Notes: generated from the letters alone by a model not told the origin. DNA of 19,827 bases from an uncultured Bacillus sp. (GCF_946478885.1 NZ_CAMLDX010000068.1:1-19827); one strand, 5' to 3'. Numbered from the stretch's first letter, positions 8,176 to 16,028 are shown. Made by a program: numbers and translations.

Positions 8176-8655
8176 ATGGAGTATGTATATTGGGGATTAA
8201 TCATTTTCTCATTTATTATTGCATTTGTTGGCTTAATTTATCCTGTTATCCCGAGTGTTTTGTTTATTTTACTGGGGTTTATTTTATACGGTTTTTTGTT
8301 TTCCTTTGAGCCTTTTAACTGGTTTTTTTGGGTAGTACAGAGCCTATTTGTCGCTTTGCTTTTCGGAGCCGACTATATTTCTAACATGATTGGTGTTAAA
8401 AAGTTTGGAGGTTCAAAAGCCGGTGTATGGGGTAGCACAATTGGGTTGCTGATTGGTCCTTTCGTCATTCCTTTTTTAGGAATTATAGTAGGACCTTTTA
8501 TCGGGGCTATTCTTGCTGAGCTATTGGTTCATAAAAAGGATTTTAAAGAGGCAGTAAAAATAGGTTTCGGTTCGGTTGTTGGATTTATCAGCAGTGTCAT
8601 TACAAAGGGAATTATTCAGGCAGCAATGGTGATTTATTTTTTCTTGTTAATTTAA
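8176..8655 (+). CDS. DUF456 family small membrane protein
   Basis: This is a hydrophobic protein of 159 residues with about four or five transmembrane segments and a glycine/proline-rich central region ([20 protein letters not shown]), typical of DUF456; Bacillus YqgC belongs to this group (from memory). I place the start at ATG 8176 because AAAGGAG ends 8 nt before it; the frame also contains an earlier ATG at 8140 with no ribosome site. No function is established for the family. It is divergent from the DUF1189 gene and convergent with cysE. Confidence 0.8.
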   Translation: MEYVYWGLIIFSFIIAFVGLIYPVIPSVLFILLGFILYGFLFSFEPFNWFFWVVQSLFVALLFGADYISNMIGVKKFGGSKAGVWGSTIGLLIGPFVIPFLGIIVGPFIGAILAELLVHKKDFKEAVKIGFGSVVGFISSVITKGIIQAAMVIYFFLLI

Positions 8656-8719
8656 GGCCATCTATGCAAGCGCCGATATCCGGTTTTTAGTATGTGATCT
8701 TCTGAAAGGAACGGAGAAT

Positions 8720-8765
8720 AAAAAAAGCCTGAATCCAGCGCATACAATTTAGCGCTGTATCAGGC
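8720..8765 (-). terminator. Rho-independent terminator of cysE
   Basis: On the minus strand GCCTGATACAGCGC pairs with GCGCTGGATTCAGGC (two six-bp blocks around a small internal loop) and is followed by seven T residues. It begins one base after the cysE stop codon. There is no T-run on the plus side, so it should not end the DUF456 transcript efficiently. Confidence 0.85.
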
Positions 8766-8766
8766 A

Positions 8767-9690
8767 TCATTCATTTCCGTTTTTGATTGCCGGCGATGGC
8801 TGAACATTATAAACCTTTGAATATGGAGGTACAGACTCAGTCAGCCAGATATTACCGCCGATAACGGAATCATGACCGATTGTAGTATCTCCCCCTAAAA
8901 TTGTCGCACCAGCATAGATGATCACATTATCTTCGATATCCGGATGACGTTTTAACCCTTTTATGGGATTTCCCTCTTCATCAAGTGAAAAGCTCTTGGC
9001 TCCTAATGTAACACCTTGATAAATTTTAACATTATTCCCTATCTCACAGGTTTCACCGATTACGACTCCGGTTCCGTGATCGATAAAAAAGTGATTTCCA
9101 ATTTCTGCCCCCGGATGGATATCGATACCGGTTAATTGGTGGGCATACTCAGACATAATCCTTGGGATGATTGGAACGGACATTTCATATAGCTCGTGTG
9201 CAATCCTGTGTATTGTTATCGCTTCCACAGAAGGGTAGCTGAGCAGAATTTCCTCTGTTGTCACGGCAGCAGGATCACCGTTATAGGCTGCCTCAATATC
9301 TGTCTGCAACATTTGCCGGATTTCCGGGAATTTATTAATAAGATAAATCACAATTTCTGTAGCTTTTGTTTTACATTCTTCGCACTCATCCGGCGATTTA
9401 TTATTTATTTTGGTATTGTTCACTAAGGTTTTTTTAATAAGATCTCTTAATTCAAGCGCAGACGTGCGTAGATTATTTCCAATAATAATATTAACTTTAG
9501 TTTCATCAATTGGATATTTTTCATATACTCCTGGAAATAGGGAAGAACGAAACTGATGGAGAATTTTATAGATACTTTCTTTTCCCGCAAAACCAATTGT
9601 CTTATCAATAAAGAAATGACTTTCATTGATATTTTCCAGAGACTTGGAAATATTAGGTATTTCATTATTTAGCCATTCATTTAATTTCAT
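8767..9690 (-). CDS. cysE: Serine O-acetyltransferase (EpsC-type CysE)
   Basis: The enzyme transfers acetyl from acetyl-CoA to L-serine, giving O-acetylserine for cysteine synthesis in the cytoplasm. At 307 residues it belongs to the longer EpsC-like class. The N-terminal half is the helical SAT domain. From about residue 190, DIHPGAEIGNHFFIDHGTG starts the left-handed beta-helix of hexapeptide repeats (VVIGETCEIG, VTLGAKSF, HPDIEDNVIIYAGATILG), with the catalytic His and Asp in HPGA and DHGTG. ATG 9690 is the start: GGAGG lies 9 nt before it, whereas the longer frame to 9723 has none. The gene stands alone, not in the gltX-cysE-cysS arrangement of Bacillus subtilis, and I see no T-box motif upstream. 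The C terminus ends soon after VYNVQPSP, so feedback inhibition cannot be judged. Confidence 0.93.
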   Translation of the reverse strand: MKLNEWLNNEIPNISKSLENINESHFFIDKTIGFAGKESIYKILHQFRSSLFPGVYEKYPIDETKVNIIIGNNLRTSALELRDLIKKTLVNNTKINNKSPDECEECKTKATEIVIYLINKFPEIRQMLQTDIEAAYNGDPAAVTTEEILLSYPSVEAITIHRIAHELYEMSVPIIPRIMSEYAHQLTGIDIHPGAEIGNHFFIDHGTGVVIGETCEIGNNVKIYQGVTLGAKSFSLDEEGNPIKGLKRHPDIEDNVIIYAGATILGGDTTIGHDSVIGGNIWLTESVPPYSKVYNVQPSPAIKNGNE

Positions 9691-9761
9691 GTTGAGCAAC
9701 CCTCCTGAACAAAATAATACCACAATCTATGGATAGAAGTGTTAATAAAATGATGGAAAAA

Positions 9762-9807
9762 GAAGCGTTCACTTAGGGATTGATGAAAAGCTTAAGTGAA
9801 CAGCTTC
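9762..9807. repeat. Imperfect palindrome upstream of cysE
   Basis: GAAGCGTTCACTTA (9762-9775) is inverted as TAAGTGAACAGCTTC (9793-9807) with one bulged A, around a 17-nt spacer. It lies 72 nt before the cysE start in the divergent region with the radical SAM gene. It could be an operator or a transcribed hairpin; the sequence alone does not decide. Confidence 0.6.
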
Positions 9808-9815
9808 AAGCGGAG

Positions 9816-9870
9816 GCAAAAGAGACCAGTCACATTCAAGCATAAATGCTTGGAGTGGCTGGTCTTTTGC
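9816..9870. repeat. 55-nt hairpin in the cysE/radical SAM intergenic region
   Basis: GCAAAAGA/TCTTTTGC (8 bp), then CCAGTCAC/GTGGCTGG (8 bp with one wobble pair), then AAGCAT/ATGCTT (6 bp) stack into one long stem with small internal loops. It has four T residues before the final GC on the plus strand and no strong T-run, so it is a weak terminator at best. It begins nine bases after the neighbouring palindrome. Its arms do not match the GCTGTCCC element family. Confidence 0.65.
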
Positions 9871-9901
9871 AATCTAAGTTATATCCGGTAATCTTAAGAT
9901 A

Positions 9902-10090
9902 TTAAGTGTAGCACCTTGCAGAAATGATCTGCTCAATTAACAGAATGTGGTCATCCTCACTTAGCCACTTATCTCTCTCAGACGAAAATGAAAACACATG
10001 AAGGGTAGGGTTTTCCAAGCATTCTGTAACAATACATAGCTTATAATTGAGGATAAACTTGCTACTGAAAAAATAAGCGGTAGGGCACAT
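9902..10090 (-). CDS. Possible small ORF of unknown function
   Basis: The frame encodes 62 residues with no recognised motif, rich in hydrophobic residues at the start and ending LSEDDHILLIEQII. There is no ribosome binding site in front of the ATG and the frame stays open upstream, so it may be noncoding or a decayed gene. It is listed only because it is the longest frame in a 587-nt gene-free stretch. Confidence 0.15.
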   Translation of the reverse strand: MCPTAYFFSSKFILNYKLCIVTECLENPTLHVFSFSSERDKWLSEDDHILLIEQIISARCYT

Positions 10091-10216
10091 TTTATTGAAT
10101 GAGCTGCAAAATATGAAGTTCTGACTATTTCCTAATCGGCAGCCATTGCTGGCTATTTGTCCAAATAAAAATGCTTCTCTGTGAGTTGCCTCACTTTATT
10201 CACGATATTCTTCTAC

Positions 10217-10222
10217 TATAAT
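10217..10222 (+). promoter_or_regulatory. Candidate -10 box for the radical SAM gene
   Basis: TATAAT is 55 nt before the ATG at 10278. I see no convincing -35 hexamer at the expected distance. Confidence 0.3.
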
Positions 10223-10277
10223 TTGAAGTGGTATAGTTTCAAGAATTGTACTGTGAAATGAACGGAGGGAGCCGTGT

Positions 10278-11399
10278 ATGTTTAATCGGGATTTTAATAA
10301 GGATCCTTTTATTGTGATATGGGAGTTAACAAGGGCATGCCAGCTGCATTGCCTGCATTGTCGTGCAGAGGCACAGCTTACAAGAGATCCAAGGGAGCTA
10401 ACCTTTGAAGAAGGAAAAAGATTAGTTGACCAAATATATGAAATGAATAATCCGCTTCTTGTATTTACTGGTGGTGATCCATTAATGAGAGAGGATGTTT
10501 TTGATATTGCCTCTTATGCTGTGCAAAAAGGTGTCCGCGTATCCATGACACCAAGTGCAACACCAAATGTAACGAAGGAAGCGATCGAAAAGGCAAAAGA
10601 AGTAGGACTCTCACGCTGGGCGTTCAGCCTGGATGGACATAATGCACAAATTCATGATCATTTTCGTGGCACAGAAGGATCATTTGACCTGACTATGGAG
10701 CGAATCAAGTATTTACATGAACTAGAGATCCCCATTCAAATCAATACAACCATTTCCCGGTATAATCTGGAATTTTTAGATGAAATGGCTGCGTTAGTAG
10801 AGGAACTAGGCTGTGTGCTATGGAGTGTCTTTTTTCTTGTTCCGACAGGAAGAGGTCAGGAGAAGGATATGATTTCTCCAGTGGAACATGAAAGAGTGTT
10901 TACATGGTTATTTCAATTAAGCAAAAGGGTCCCATTCGATATTAAAACAACGGCAGCACAGCATTATCGCCGTGTTGTTATTCAGCAGAAAAAGAGGGAA
11001 ATAAAGCAGCGAAAAGAGGAAATCCAGTATTTGGATGCGTTGACTGAGAAAGGAATAACTGGATCCATTGACGGACTTGGCAGGGCACCGAAGGGTGTAA
11101 ATGATGGAAATGGATTTATTTTTATCTCTCATATTGGAGATGTATTTCCAAGCGGCCTACTGCCATTAAAGGTTGGAAATGTACGGGAAAAACCACTTCC
11201 TCAGATTTATCGTGAATCTCCTATTTTACAGGATTTGCGAAATCCTGATAAGTATAAGGGGAAATGTGGTGTGTGTGAATTTAGAAATGTGTGCGGTGGT
11301 TCGAGATCCAGGGCCTATGCCATGACTGGAGATTATATGGAAAGTGAACCGTTCTGTGTTTATATTCCGAAGGCTTTAAGAGTAAAAAGTGGGCAGTAA
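10278..11399 (+). CDS. Radical SAM/SPASM domain protein (TIGR04053-like)
   Basis: This is a radical S-adenosylmethionine enzyme of 373 residues. The [4Fe-4S] cluster motif is C21-x3-C25-x2-C28 in LTRACQLHCLHC, followed by TGGDPLM, which binds the methionine amino group. A C-terminal SPASM-type region carries C330, C333, C339 and C360 for an auxiliary cluster. The opening DPFIVIWELTRAC and RAEAQ resemble the TIGR04053 family found sporadically in Bacillus and relatives; its reaction is unknown. Relatives in the SPASM superfamily mature peptides or decarboxylate heme precursors. The start is clear from GGAGGG 8 nt before ATG. It is monocistronic and convergent with the FolC-like pair. I find no precursor peptide gene next to it. 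Confidence 0.85.
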   Translation: MFNRDFNKDPFIVIWELTRACQLHCLHCRAEAQLTRDPRELTFEEGKRLVDQIYEMNNPLLVFTGGDPLMREDVFDIASYAVQKGVRVSMTPSATPNVTKEAIEKAKEVGLSRWAFSLDGHNAQIHDHFRGTEGSFDLTMERIKYLHELEIPIQINTTISRYNLEFLDEMAALVEELGCVLWSVFFLVPTGRGQEKDMISPVEHERVFTWLFQLSKRVPFDIKTTAAQHYRRVVIQQKKREIKQRKEEIQYLDALTEKGITGSIDGLGRAPKGVNDGNGFIFISHIGDVFPSGLLPLKVGNVREKPLPQIYRESPILQDLRNPDKYKGKCGVCEFRNVCGGSRSRAYAMTGDYMESEPFCVYIPKALRVKSGQ

Positions 11400-11467
11400 T
11401 AACCTATATAGGAATAAGCTGAGTGTTGATGGATTGGAATCCAACCGGCACTATATAGATGGTTATT
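11398..11467 (+). repeat. Large inverted repeat just after the radical SAM gene
   Basis: AATAACCTATATAG (11398-11411) and CTATATAGATGGTTATT (11451-11467) are inverted copies with a two-base bulge, and the interior contains a small TGGATT/AATCCA hairpin. The left arm includes the stop codon of the radical SAM gene. There is no T-run, so it may protect the mRNA 3' end or be a remnant repeat. Confidence 0.5.
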
Positions 11468-11793
11468 AATACCATTAGCGTAGGAACACAAGTCTGTTCC
11501 AATAAATATGGAAACGTTTTATTGTATCTGTGATAAAGTTAACAGAATAAATCAATAAGGCTGATAAATTGTACAAGATCACATCTCTCAGCTAACGGTC
11601 AAATCTATACTTGTTTGTTCAAATGTTGAAAAAGGTATGTAACGAAAAAAAGAGCTGTTCCAACCGGAAAGATGTCAGGAACCACAAACCAGTATCTAAT
11701 ATCTTTTTGTATAATCTGTACTGGATATAGATAAATGGTGGATATCTGGCAGCTTATAGGACAGCTCCCTTTTTTTCTACTGCATAGCTGATG
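11400..11793. other. Gene-free convergent intergenic region
   Basis: It contains the inverted repeat at 11398-11467, a small GGAACA/TGTTCC hairpin near 11486-11503, and hairpin element copy B. I see no credible coding frame in between. Confidence 0.6.
11645..11776. repeat. Dispersed long-hairpin element, full copy B; probable bidirectional terminator
   Basis: AAAAAAAGAGCTGTTCC (11645-11661) is inverted as GGACAGCTCCCTTTTTTT (11759-11776), so both strands end in a T-run after the stem. The inner GATGTCAGGAACCAC arm and the central AATCTGTACTGGATATAG align with copies A and C; copy B has about 20 extra bases before the centre. It lies between the convergent radical SAM gene and the FolC-like pair and ends 18 nt before the latter's stop codon. 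Confidence 0.8.
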
Positions 11794-13137
11794 TTACATC
11801 CCAATGTCTAATAAAGATTGGTTCCATAACCGTTTGGCATTTGCGATTAAGGTTTGGGTACCGGCGATGAGAATGGTATCTGTTTTAGGATCCTCCTTTG
11901 CCAATGCAATCGCGTTGACCAACAGACTTGTTTCATAGGATGAATCCAGTAAGGATCTGGCATATTCTCCGGCATCCTCCGGAAAAAATAAATGGGAAAT
12001 ATCCGGTTTTGTGACAATGATCTTACTTGAAAATTCTGATAATACTCTGATAACCCCTTTATAATCCTTATCAGCAGGGACGCCGACGATGGTTGTGATA
12101 TTTTTGCTGCCAATGCTAAGGAGAACGTCCTGTAGATAGAGGGCAGACTGTCGATTGATTGCTCCGTCAAGGATGACGGTTGGGTTATGCTGAATAATCT
12201 CACATCTGCCAGGCCAATTCAGTGATTGAAAGCAATGAGATAATGTTTCGTAAGGGATTGGTTTATCAAGAATATCTTCACATACCTTCACGGCAGTGGC
12301 GGCATTCACCGCTTGAAAGCCGCCAAGAAGCGGTAGGATAAGATTTCGATATGATGCCTTGCTTGTTTGAATATCAAAGGAGGTTCCTTTTGTACTCAGC
12401 AACACATGATTAGCTAAAAAGTCTAAATTATAATAGGATTTTTTCACAGCTGATAACTTTTTAAGTTTTTCTTTTATGATAGAGAGTGAACCGATCTGTT
12501 CACTTATATAAACAGCCTTTGTGTCCTGTTTCACAATTCCGGTTTTATGAGAAACAATATTATCAAGCTTCGGACCTAGATTCGGTATATGTTCTTCCAT
12601 GATCGGGGTGATGACCGCATACTCATTGTGCAAAATATTGGTATCATCAAATTGTCCGCCTCTGCCGCATTCGATGACATTAATATCGGTTCCGTTTTCT
12701 TTAAAGTATAGAACGGCAATCGCCAAATTAATACCGATTGGGCCTAAATATTGATCAGGAGGGAGCTTCTCTTGAATGGCTTTCACCGGTTCCAGTATTT
12801 GATTGCTTAAGCAGATAAAATCCTCGTCTGATATTGCTTTGCCGTTGATTCTGATTCTTTCATTAAAATCAACTAAATGCGGCGAAGAGAATAACCCGAC
12901 TTTAAAGCCTAAGTGAGCTAGAAGGGATGAAATCATCCGGGATGTCGACCCTTTTCCTTTACTTCCTGTTACAAGGATATACCTTTGTCCTTGATCAGGT
13001 GATTGAAGAAGATTAAAGAGTTCTCTCGATAATTCCGGTTTTCTTACTTTGGCATCATCTTTTTCATTTATATTTCCGATAGCTCTGACATAAGAGTGAT
13101 AGACGAGGTCTTCTGCTTCTTTCATTGTTTTAATCAA
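11794..13137 (-). CDS. FolC-like Mur ligase family protein, divergent member
   Basis: This is a Mur-ligase-fold protein of 447 residues related to folylpolyglutamate synthase/dihydrofolate synthase (FolC), which adds glutamate to folates with ATP. The P-loop GSKGKGST (58-65), ECGRGGQFDDTN, the lysine corresponding to the carbamylated one (K198, in HKTG), WPGRCE and a C-terminal GTQTL are present. Two hallmarks differ: FolC's DGAHN reads DGAIN (324-328), losing the His, and the usual LDH is EEH (181-183). I choose TTG 13137 because AAGGAG ends 9 nt before it; ATG 13125 is possible. The ribosome site overlaps the stop of the upstream paralogue, so the two are translationally coupled. It could be a ligase for another substrate or a partner subunit; true folate synthesis is uncertain. 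Confidence 0.8.
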   Translation of the reverse strand: MIKTMKEAEDLVYHSYVRAIGNINEKDDAKVRKPELSRELFNLLQSPDQGQRYILVTGSKGKGSTSRMISSLLAHLGFKVGLFSSPHLVDFNERIRINGKAISDEDFICLSNQILEPVKAIQEKLPPDQYLGPIGINLAIAVLYFKENGTDINVIECGRGGQFDDTNILHNEYAVITPIMEEHIPNLGPKLDNIVSHKTGIVKQDTKAVYISEQIGSLSIIKEKLKKLSAVKKSYYNLDFLANHVLLSTKGTSFDIQTSKASYRNLILPLLGGFQAVNAATAVKVCEDILDKPIPYETLSHCFQSLNWPGRCEIIQHNPTVILDGAINRQSALYLQDVLLSIGSKNITTIVGVPADKDYKGVIRVLSEFSSKIIVTKPDISHLFFPEDAGEYARSLLDSSYETSLLVNAIALAKEDPKTDTILIAGTQTLIANAKRLWNQSLLDIGM

Positions 13138-13150
13138 AATAATGCTCTCC

Positions 13151-14461
13151 TTAAAAAACGATATTTTTGATTTTTCCAACCAAATAAAGTGAACCGGTTA
13201 CCAGAACAGTTTGATTTTGATGACCGACATCCTGATAAAGATATTGCAGGGCAGACTCAATATTCTCAAATGTACGATAGTTTACAAGCTTCTGCCTGTC
13301 TAAATAGGAGGTTATTTCTTCAAGGCTGATTCTTCTTTCAATAAATGGATTAGGCACTAAAAGAATTTCTGCATCCTTGAGATAAATTGAGTGAATCATC
13401 TCCTGAACATTCTTATTGGATGAAATGGTCATCAAGATTTTTGAAACATCTATTTGCAATGCATGGATATTCTGTTTAAGTGTCTTCAGTTCCAGGCTGT
13501 TATGTGCCCCGTCAAACAGGAAAGTAAGTCCGTTTCGCTGCACTCTTTCCATTCTGCATGGAATGGAAAGCTTCTCAATGCCTTTTCGGACTTTCTCCCA
13601 TTGAATCCTATACCCGAGATTCGTAAGACATTCCATCACAACCAGTGCGTTTGTGGTATTTTGAATTTGGTGCTCTCCGATCAGCGGTAGGGAAAGCTGT
13701 TTTAATACTCTATCCATTCCATGATAATCGAATAAATTAGAGTGAAGGCTGCTTTTTTCATTAGAGGAATAGTAGTCCTGTTGATAAAAGATATATCTCG
13801 GATTTGTCATTTTTCCTTTTTTCTTTAAAAGTATTCGTGCTGTAGGATTTTTCATGCCGCAGACAGCATATTGAGTGGTTTCCTTGATGATTTGCAGCTT
13901 ATTTTCTGTAATTTCTTCAATAGTGCCCCCTAAAAGATGACAATGATCCAGTGTGATCTCTGTTAATACTGCAATGATCGGACTGAAGATATTCGTTGGA
14001 TCAGAGGCTCCACCTACTCCATTTTCAAAAATGACAAGCCGGATTTGATGATGTTTAAAAAATAATAACGCAATTAATACCATCAAATGCATATGGCCAA
14101 CCTCAGAAAAACGCAGATAGTTTTTTAATTTTTCGGCAATATCGAGCACAATTCGGGAAAACTCCTCCGAATCAATTTGCTCATGATTGACCCGAAATCT
14201 TTCTTCATAGTGAATAAGGTGCGGACCGGTAAATAATCCGTGCTTTATTTCATTTTCATTTAGCATGTTGGACAGAAGAAAAGCGGTGGAGCCTTTCCCA
14301 CAGGATCCGGCAATTTGGATAAATTCAAAATCCTCCAGATTAATCGAGCAGAGGTCTAATATTTCATTCATAATATGCAGATGATGCTTTTCTTTTCGGT
14401 TAATGGTTCGATTATAAAATTGACTTAAGTATTGGATGGCTCGTTCATAATGTTTATTCAT
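13151..14461 (-). CDS. FolC-like folylpolyglutamate synthase family protein, canonical-motif member
   Basis: This protein of 436 residues has a Mur ligase fold. ATP-binding GSCGKGST is at 52-59 (usual FolC: GTNGKGS). ENGVGGASDPTN (146-157), ITLDH with LGGT (169-180), K188 in ENK (the position carbamylated in FolC), PCRMERV (301-307) and DGAHN (317-321) follow in FolC order, and VTGSLYLVG closes the C-terminal domain. The motif set is that of an active glutamyl ligase. GGGAG before the ATG supports the start. It is first of a two-gene unit, and its TAA is part of the ribosome site for the divergent paralogue. No other folate gene is nearby, so this may be an extra FolC besides the main one, or may act on another substrate. 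Confidence 0.85.
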   Translation of the reverse strand: MNKHYERAIQYLSQFYNRTINRKEKHHLHIMNEILDLCSINLEDFEFIQIAGSCGKGSTAFLLSNMLNENEIKHGLFTGPHLIHYEERFRVNHEQIDSEEFSRIVLDIAEKLKNYLRFSEVGHMHLMVLIALLFFKHHQIRLVIFENGVGGASDPTNIFSPIIAVLTEITLDHCHLLGGTIEEITENKLQIIKETTQYAVCGMKNPTARILLKKKGKMTNPRYIFYQQDYYSSNEKSSLHSNLFDYHGMDRVLKQLSLPLIGEHQIQNTTNALVVMECLTNLGYRIQWEKVRKGIEKLSIPCRMERVQRNGLTFLFDGAHNSLELKTLKQNIHALQIDVSKILMTISSNKNVQEMIHSIYLKDAEILLVPNPFIERRISLEEITSYLDRQKLVNYRTFENIESALQYLYQDVGHQNQTVLVTGSLYLVGKIKNIVF

Positions 14462-14529
14462 AAAAACTCCCTGATTTCATAAAGGCTTCTATATCTTAGA
14501 TTAATCCCCTTCCGACAAATCTTCATTTC

Positions 14530-14559
14530 ATTTTAGCATACAAAGTTCGATAACGTCAT
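14530..14559 (-). promoter_or_regulatory. Promoter candidate for the FolC-like pair
   Basis: On the minus strand ATGACG (14559-14554) and TGCTAAAAT (to 14530) form a -35/extended -10 pair with 18 nt spacing, about 68 nt before the first start codon. The extended TGn before TAAAAT strengthens the call. Confidence 0.5.
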
Positions 14560-14654
14560 GAAGTCTAAAATGTTTCAGGAAGAAGACTATTCACTTAATC
14601 TAATACTTTTCGCTTTCTCACAAAAAGAAATGAGATAATGATCCTGTTTTTTAG

Positions 14655-14804
14655 ATCATTCACACCATATATGGTTTCATCATCACAAAAACACTGAAGA
14701 ACTTTATTGTCTTTGCCATTGCAGGTTTAATTACTGCGGTTGCGGTTTCTCTACTTGCGGATAAATATTCAGTGACAAATTCGGTGACACATCTGAAACG
14801 GTAA
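14655..14804 (+). pseudogene. Possible remnant of a membrane protein gene
   Basis: The frame between TAG at 14652 and TAA at 14802 encodes 49 residues including FIVFAIAGLITAVAVSLL, a clear transmembrane helix, then a polar tail. It lacks an ATG, GTG or TTG start and a ribosome site. It resembles the last helix and tail of a multi-helix transporter such as an MFS permease (inference only). A strong plus-strand terminator follows at 14866-14909, which would be expected after a once-functional gene here. Confidence 0.35.
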
Positions 14805-14865
14805 AAAAGAGTCAAGAGACAAGTGTTGTCAACTAAACAGTTCTCATCACTTATGGTTTCAATTA

Positions 14866-14909
14866 TGAAAGCTTGAAGCGAATCTCATGAATGGTTCGCT
14901 TCAAGCTTT
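14866..14909 (+). terminator. Strong hairpin terminator on the plus strand, overlapping the end of the next gene
   Basis: GAAAGCTTGAAGCGAA pairs with TTCGCTTCAAGCTTT over 15 bp with a short loop, followed on the plus strand by a run of T. The loop contains the stop codon of the minus-strand membrane protein gene at 14885, whose last codons form the right arm. The minus-strand tail is poor in T, so it mainly faces transcription coming from the left, where only the remnant at 14655-14804 lies. Confidence 0.7.
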
Positions 14910-15514
14910 TTTTCTTGCGGCTCCTGGTCTAATAGTTCTTCACTGAAGTCTTCTTGATTGGATATGCTGTGTATTTTCCTACATAAATGAATTCCGGTCC
15001 AGATCAAGGCAATTCCGAACAGGAAACAGGCTGCAATCGAGCCAAAAGGGAAAAAGAGGGCAACTGGTGCCAAAATAAAGAGTGCAGCTCCCCATCTAGA
15101 GAGAATTCCCTTCCAAATAGAAAGGCCGGCGAAAATAACAGTCCCGGATAACATGGAATAGAGTGCTAAGTGTTTACCATAGACAGAACTTTGTAAACGG
15201 ATATCATACAATTCCGGGATGCTTTTGATTAGGTCGATATAGAAAAAAGTCTGAAACCATTGATAACCAATCCAGAGATACATACTGAAGGATAAGAGAA
15301 GGAAACTAAATAAACCAAGTCCTCCAAGGCTTTTATATTGAACAAAGTAGAGTCCAATAAGCCCGATTGCAGCAAGAATAAAGCCAATGAGGCTGAAATA
15401 AGCTGCAATAAAGGATTGAGGGTCTAATGCCAGCCAAAGCTGCACGATAACAATCAAACATCCGCCGATAATTGAAATCCATCCCAATACGCGAAGCATC
15501 TTCTCAAATGTCAA
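14885..15514 (-). CDS. Unknown multi-pass membrane protein
   Basis: The product has 209 residues with six or seven hydrophobic segments (about 8-28, 36-56, 64-84, 115-135, 138-156, 158-178) and a charged cytoplasmic-type tail of about 30 residues rich in Glu and Gln. I recognise no family or catalytic motif. The start is TTG at 15514 with GAGGTGA just upstream; ATG 15499 lies too far from that site. The last codons lie in the terminator hairpin at 14866-14909. It stands alone between the FolC-like pair and the small-protein pair. Confidence 0.6.
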   Translation of the reverse strand: MTFEKMLRVLGWISIIGGCLIVIVQLWLALDPQSFIAAYFSLIGFILAAIGLIGLYFVQYKSLGGLGLFSFLLLSFSMYLWIGYQWFQTFFYIDLIKSIPELYDIRLQSSVYGKHLALYSMLSGTVIFAGLSIWKGILSRWGAALFILAPVALFFPFGSIAACFLFGIALIWTGIHLCRKIHSISNQEDFSEELLDQEPQEKKLEANHS

Positions 15515-15738
15515 AATATCACCTCATGTTATGGAAAAACTCATACAGCTAAGATATGCATTCTTTCTAAATATAATGAAGGAAGTGTCCATTTAACTGG
15601 AAAGATATGCTTGTTATCATGGCTTTAGTAAAAATTCGCTGTAGGATGCATCTATAGCAGCGCATTTATTTAATTGAAATAAACAAAAAATCATTCAAGA
15701 TCCGGACAAAAATATAAGTGTTTGATTGCAATCGAATT

Positions 15739-15746
15739 CATATACT
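15739..15746 (+). promoter_or_regulatory. Candidate -10 element of the first small-protein gene
   Basis: CATATACT lies 64 nt before the ATG at 15811. The equivalent CATATAAT lies 59 nt before the paralogue's start, so the position is conserved. The sequence fits a SigA -10 (TATACT) and also seven of eight bases of the sporulation SigE -10 consensus; neither -35 is convincing. Confidence 0.35.
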
Positions 15747-15810
15747 CTTTATGAAGGGGGCTTTTTAACAAAGTTATACTCTTCATCCAATGAAAGAAGG
15801 TGGCTGGTGA

Positions 15811-16008
15811 ATGTCTTTCGCCCATTTTAATGAAATTTATGAAATATGTATTGGAATGCTGAAGAAGGATAGAGCAGAAGTGAACATAAGGCCAAATTTG
15901 AAAAAGAGATATGTAATCAAGTCAAGGCCGGTCAACCATCAACCATTATTCAATGATGGGGAAGAAGAAAATGAAGCAGAAAAAGAATGTGAAAAAAGGA
16001 TTATTTAA
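15811..16008 (+). CDS. Small protein of unknown function, paralogue 1
   Basis: It encodes 65 residues. The N terminus MSFAHFNEIYEICIGMLKKD is shared with the gene at 16429, whose N terminus is MSFAQFDDIYEICYGWMEED. After that the two diverge into polar, highly charged tails; here the end is Glu/Lys-rich. AAGGTGG is 7 nt before the ATG, and the 18 nt before the shared coding part (ATGAAAGAAGGTGGCTGG) are identical in both genes. Conservation of protein sequence through synonymous changes indicates real genes. There is no signal peptide or membrane helix. I do not recognise the family. Hairpin element copy C follows 20 nt after the stop. Confidence 0.65.
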   Translation: MSFAHFNEIYEICIGMLKKDRAEVNIRPNLKKRYVIKSRPVNHQPLFNDGEEENEAEKECEKRII

Positions 16009-16028
16009 CCGAGAGAGCATAGAGGGGA

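Noticed and set aside
9691..9760. T-box leader for cysE
   Set aside because: No T-box consensus bulge or specifier-loop motif is visible upstream, and the hairpins at 9762-9870 lie in a layout unlike a T-box.
10278..14461. Radical SAM enzyme and FolC-like pair as one biosynthetic cluster
   Set aside because: They are convergent and separated by a two-way terminator-like element, so shared transcription is unlikely; co-function is not supported.
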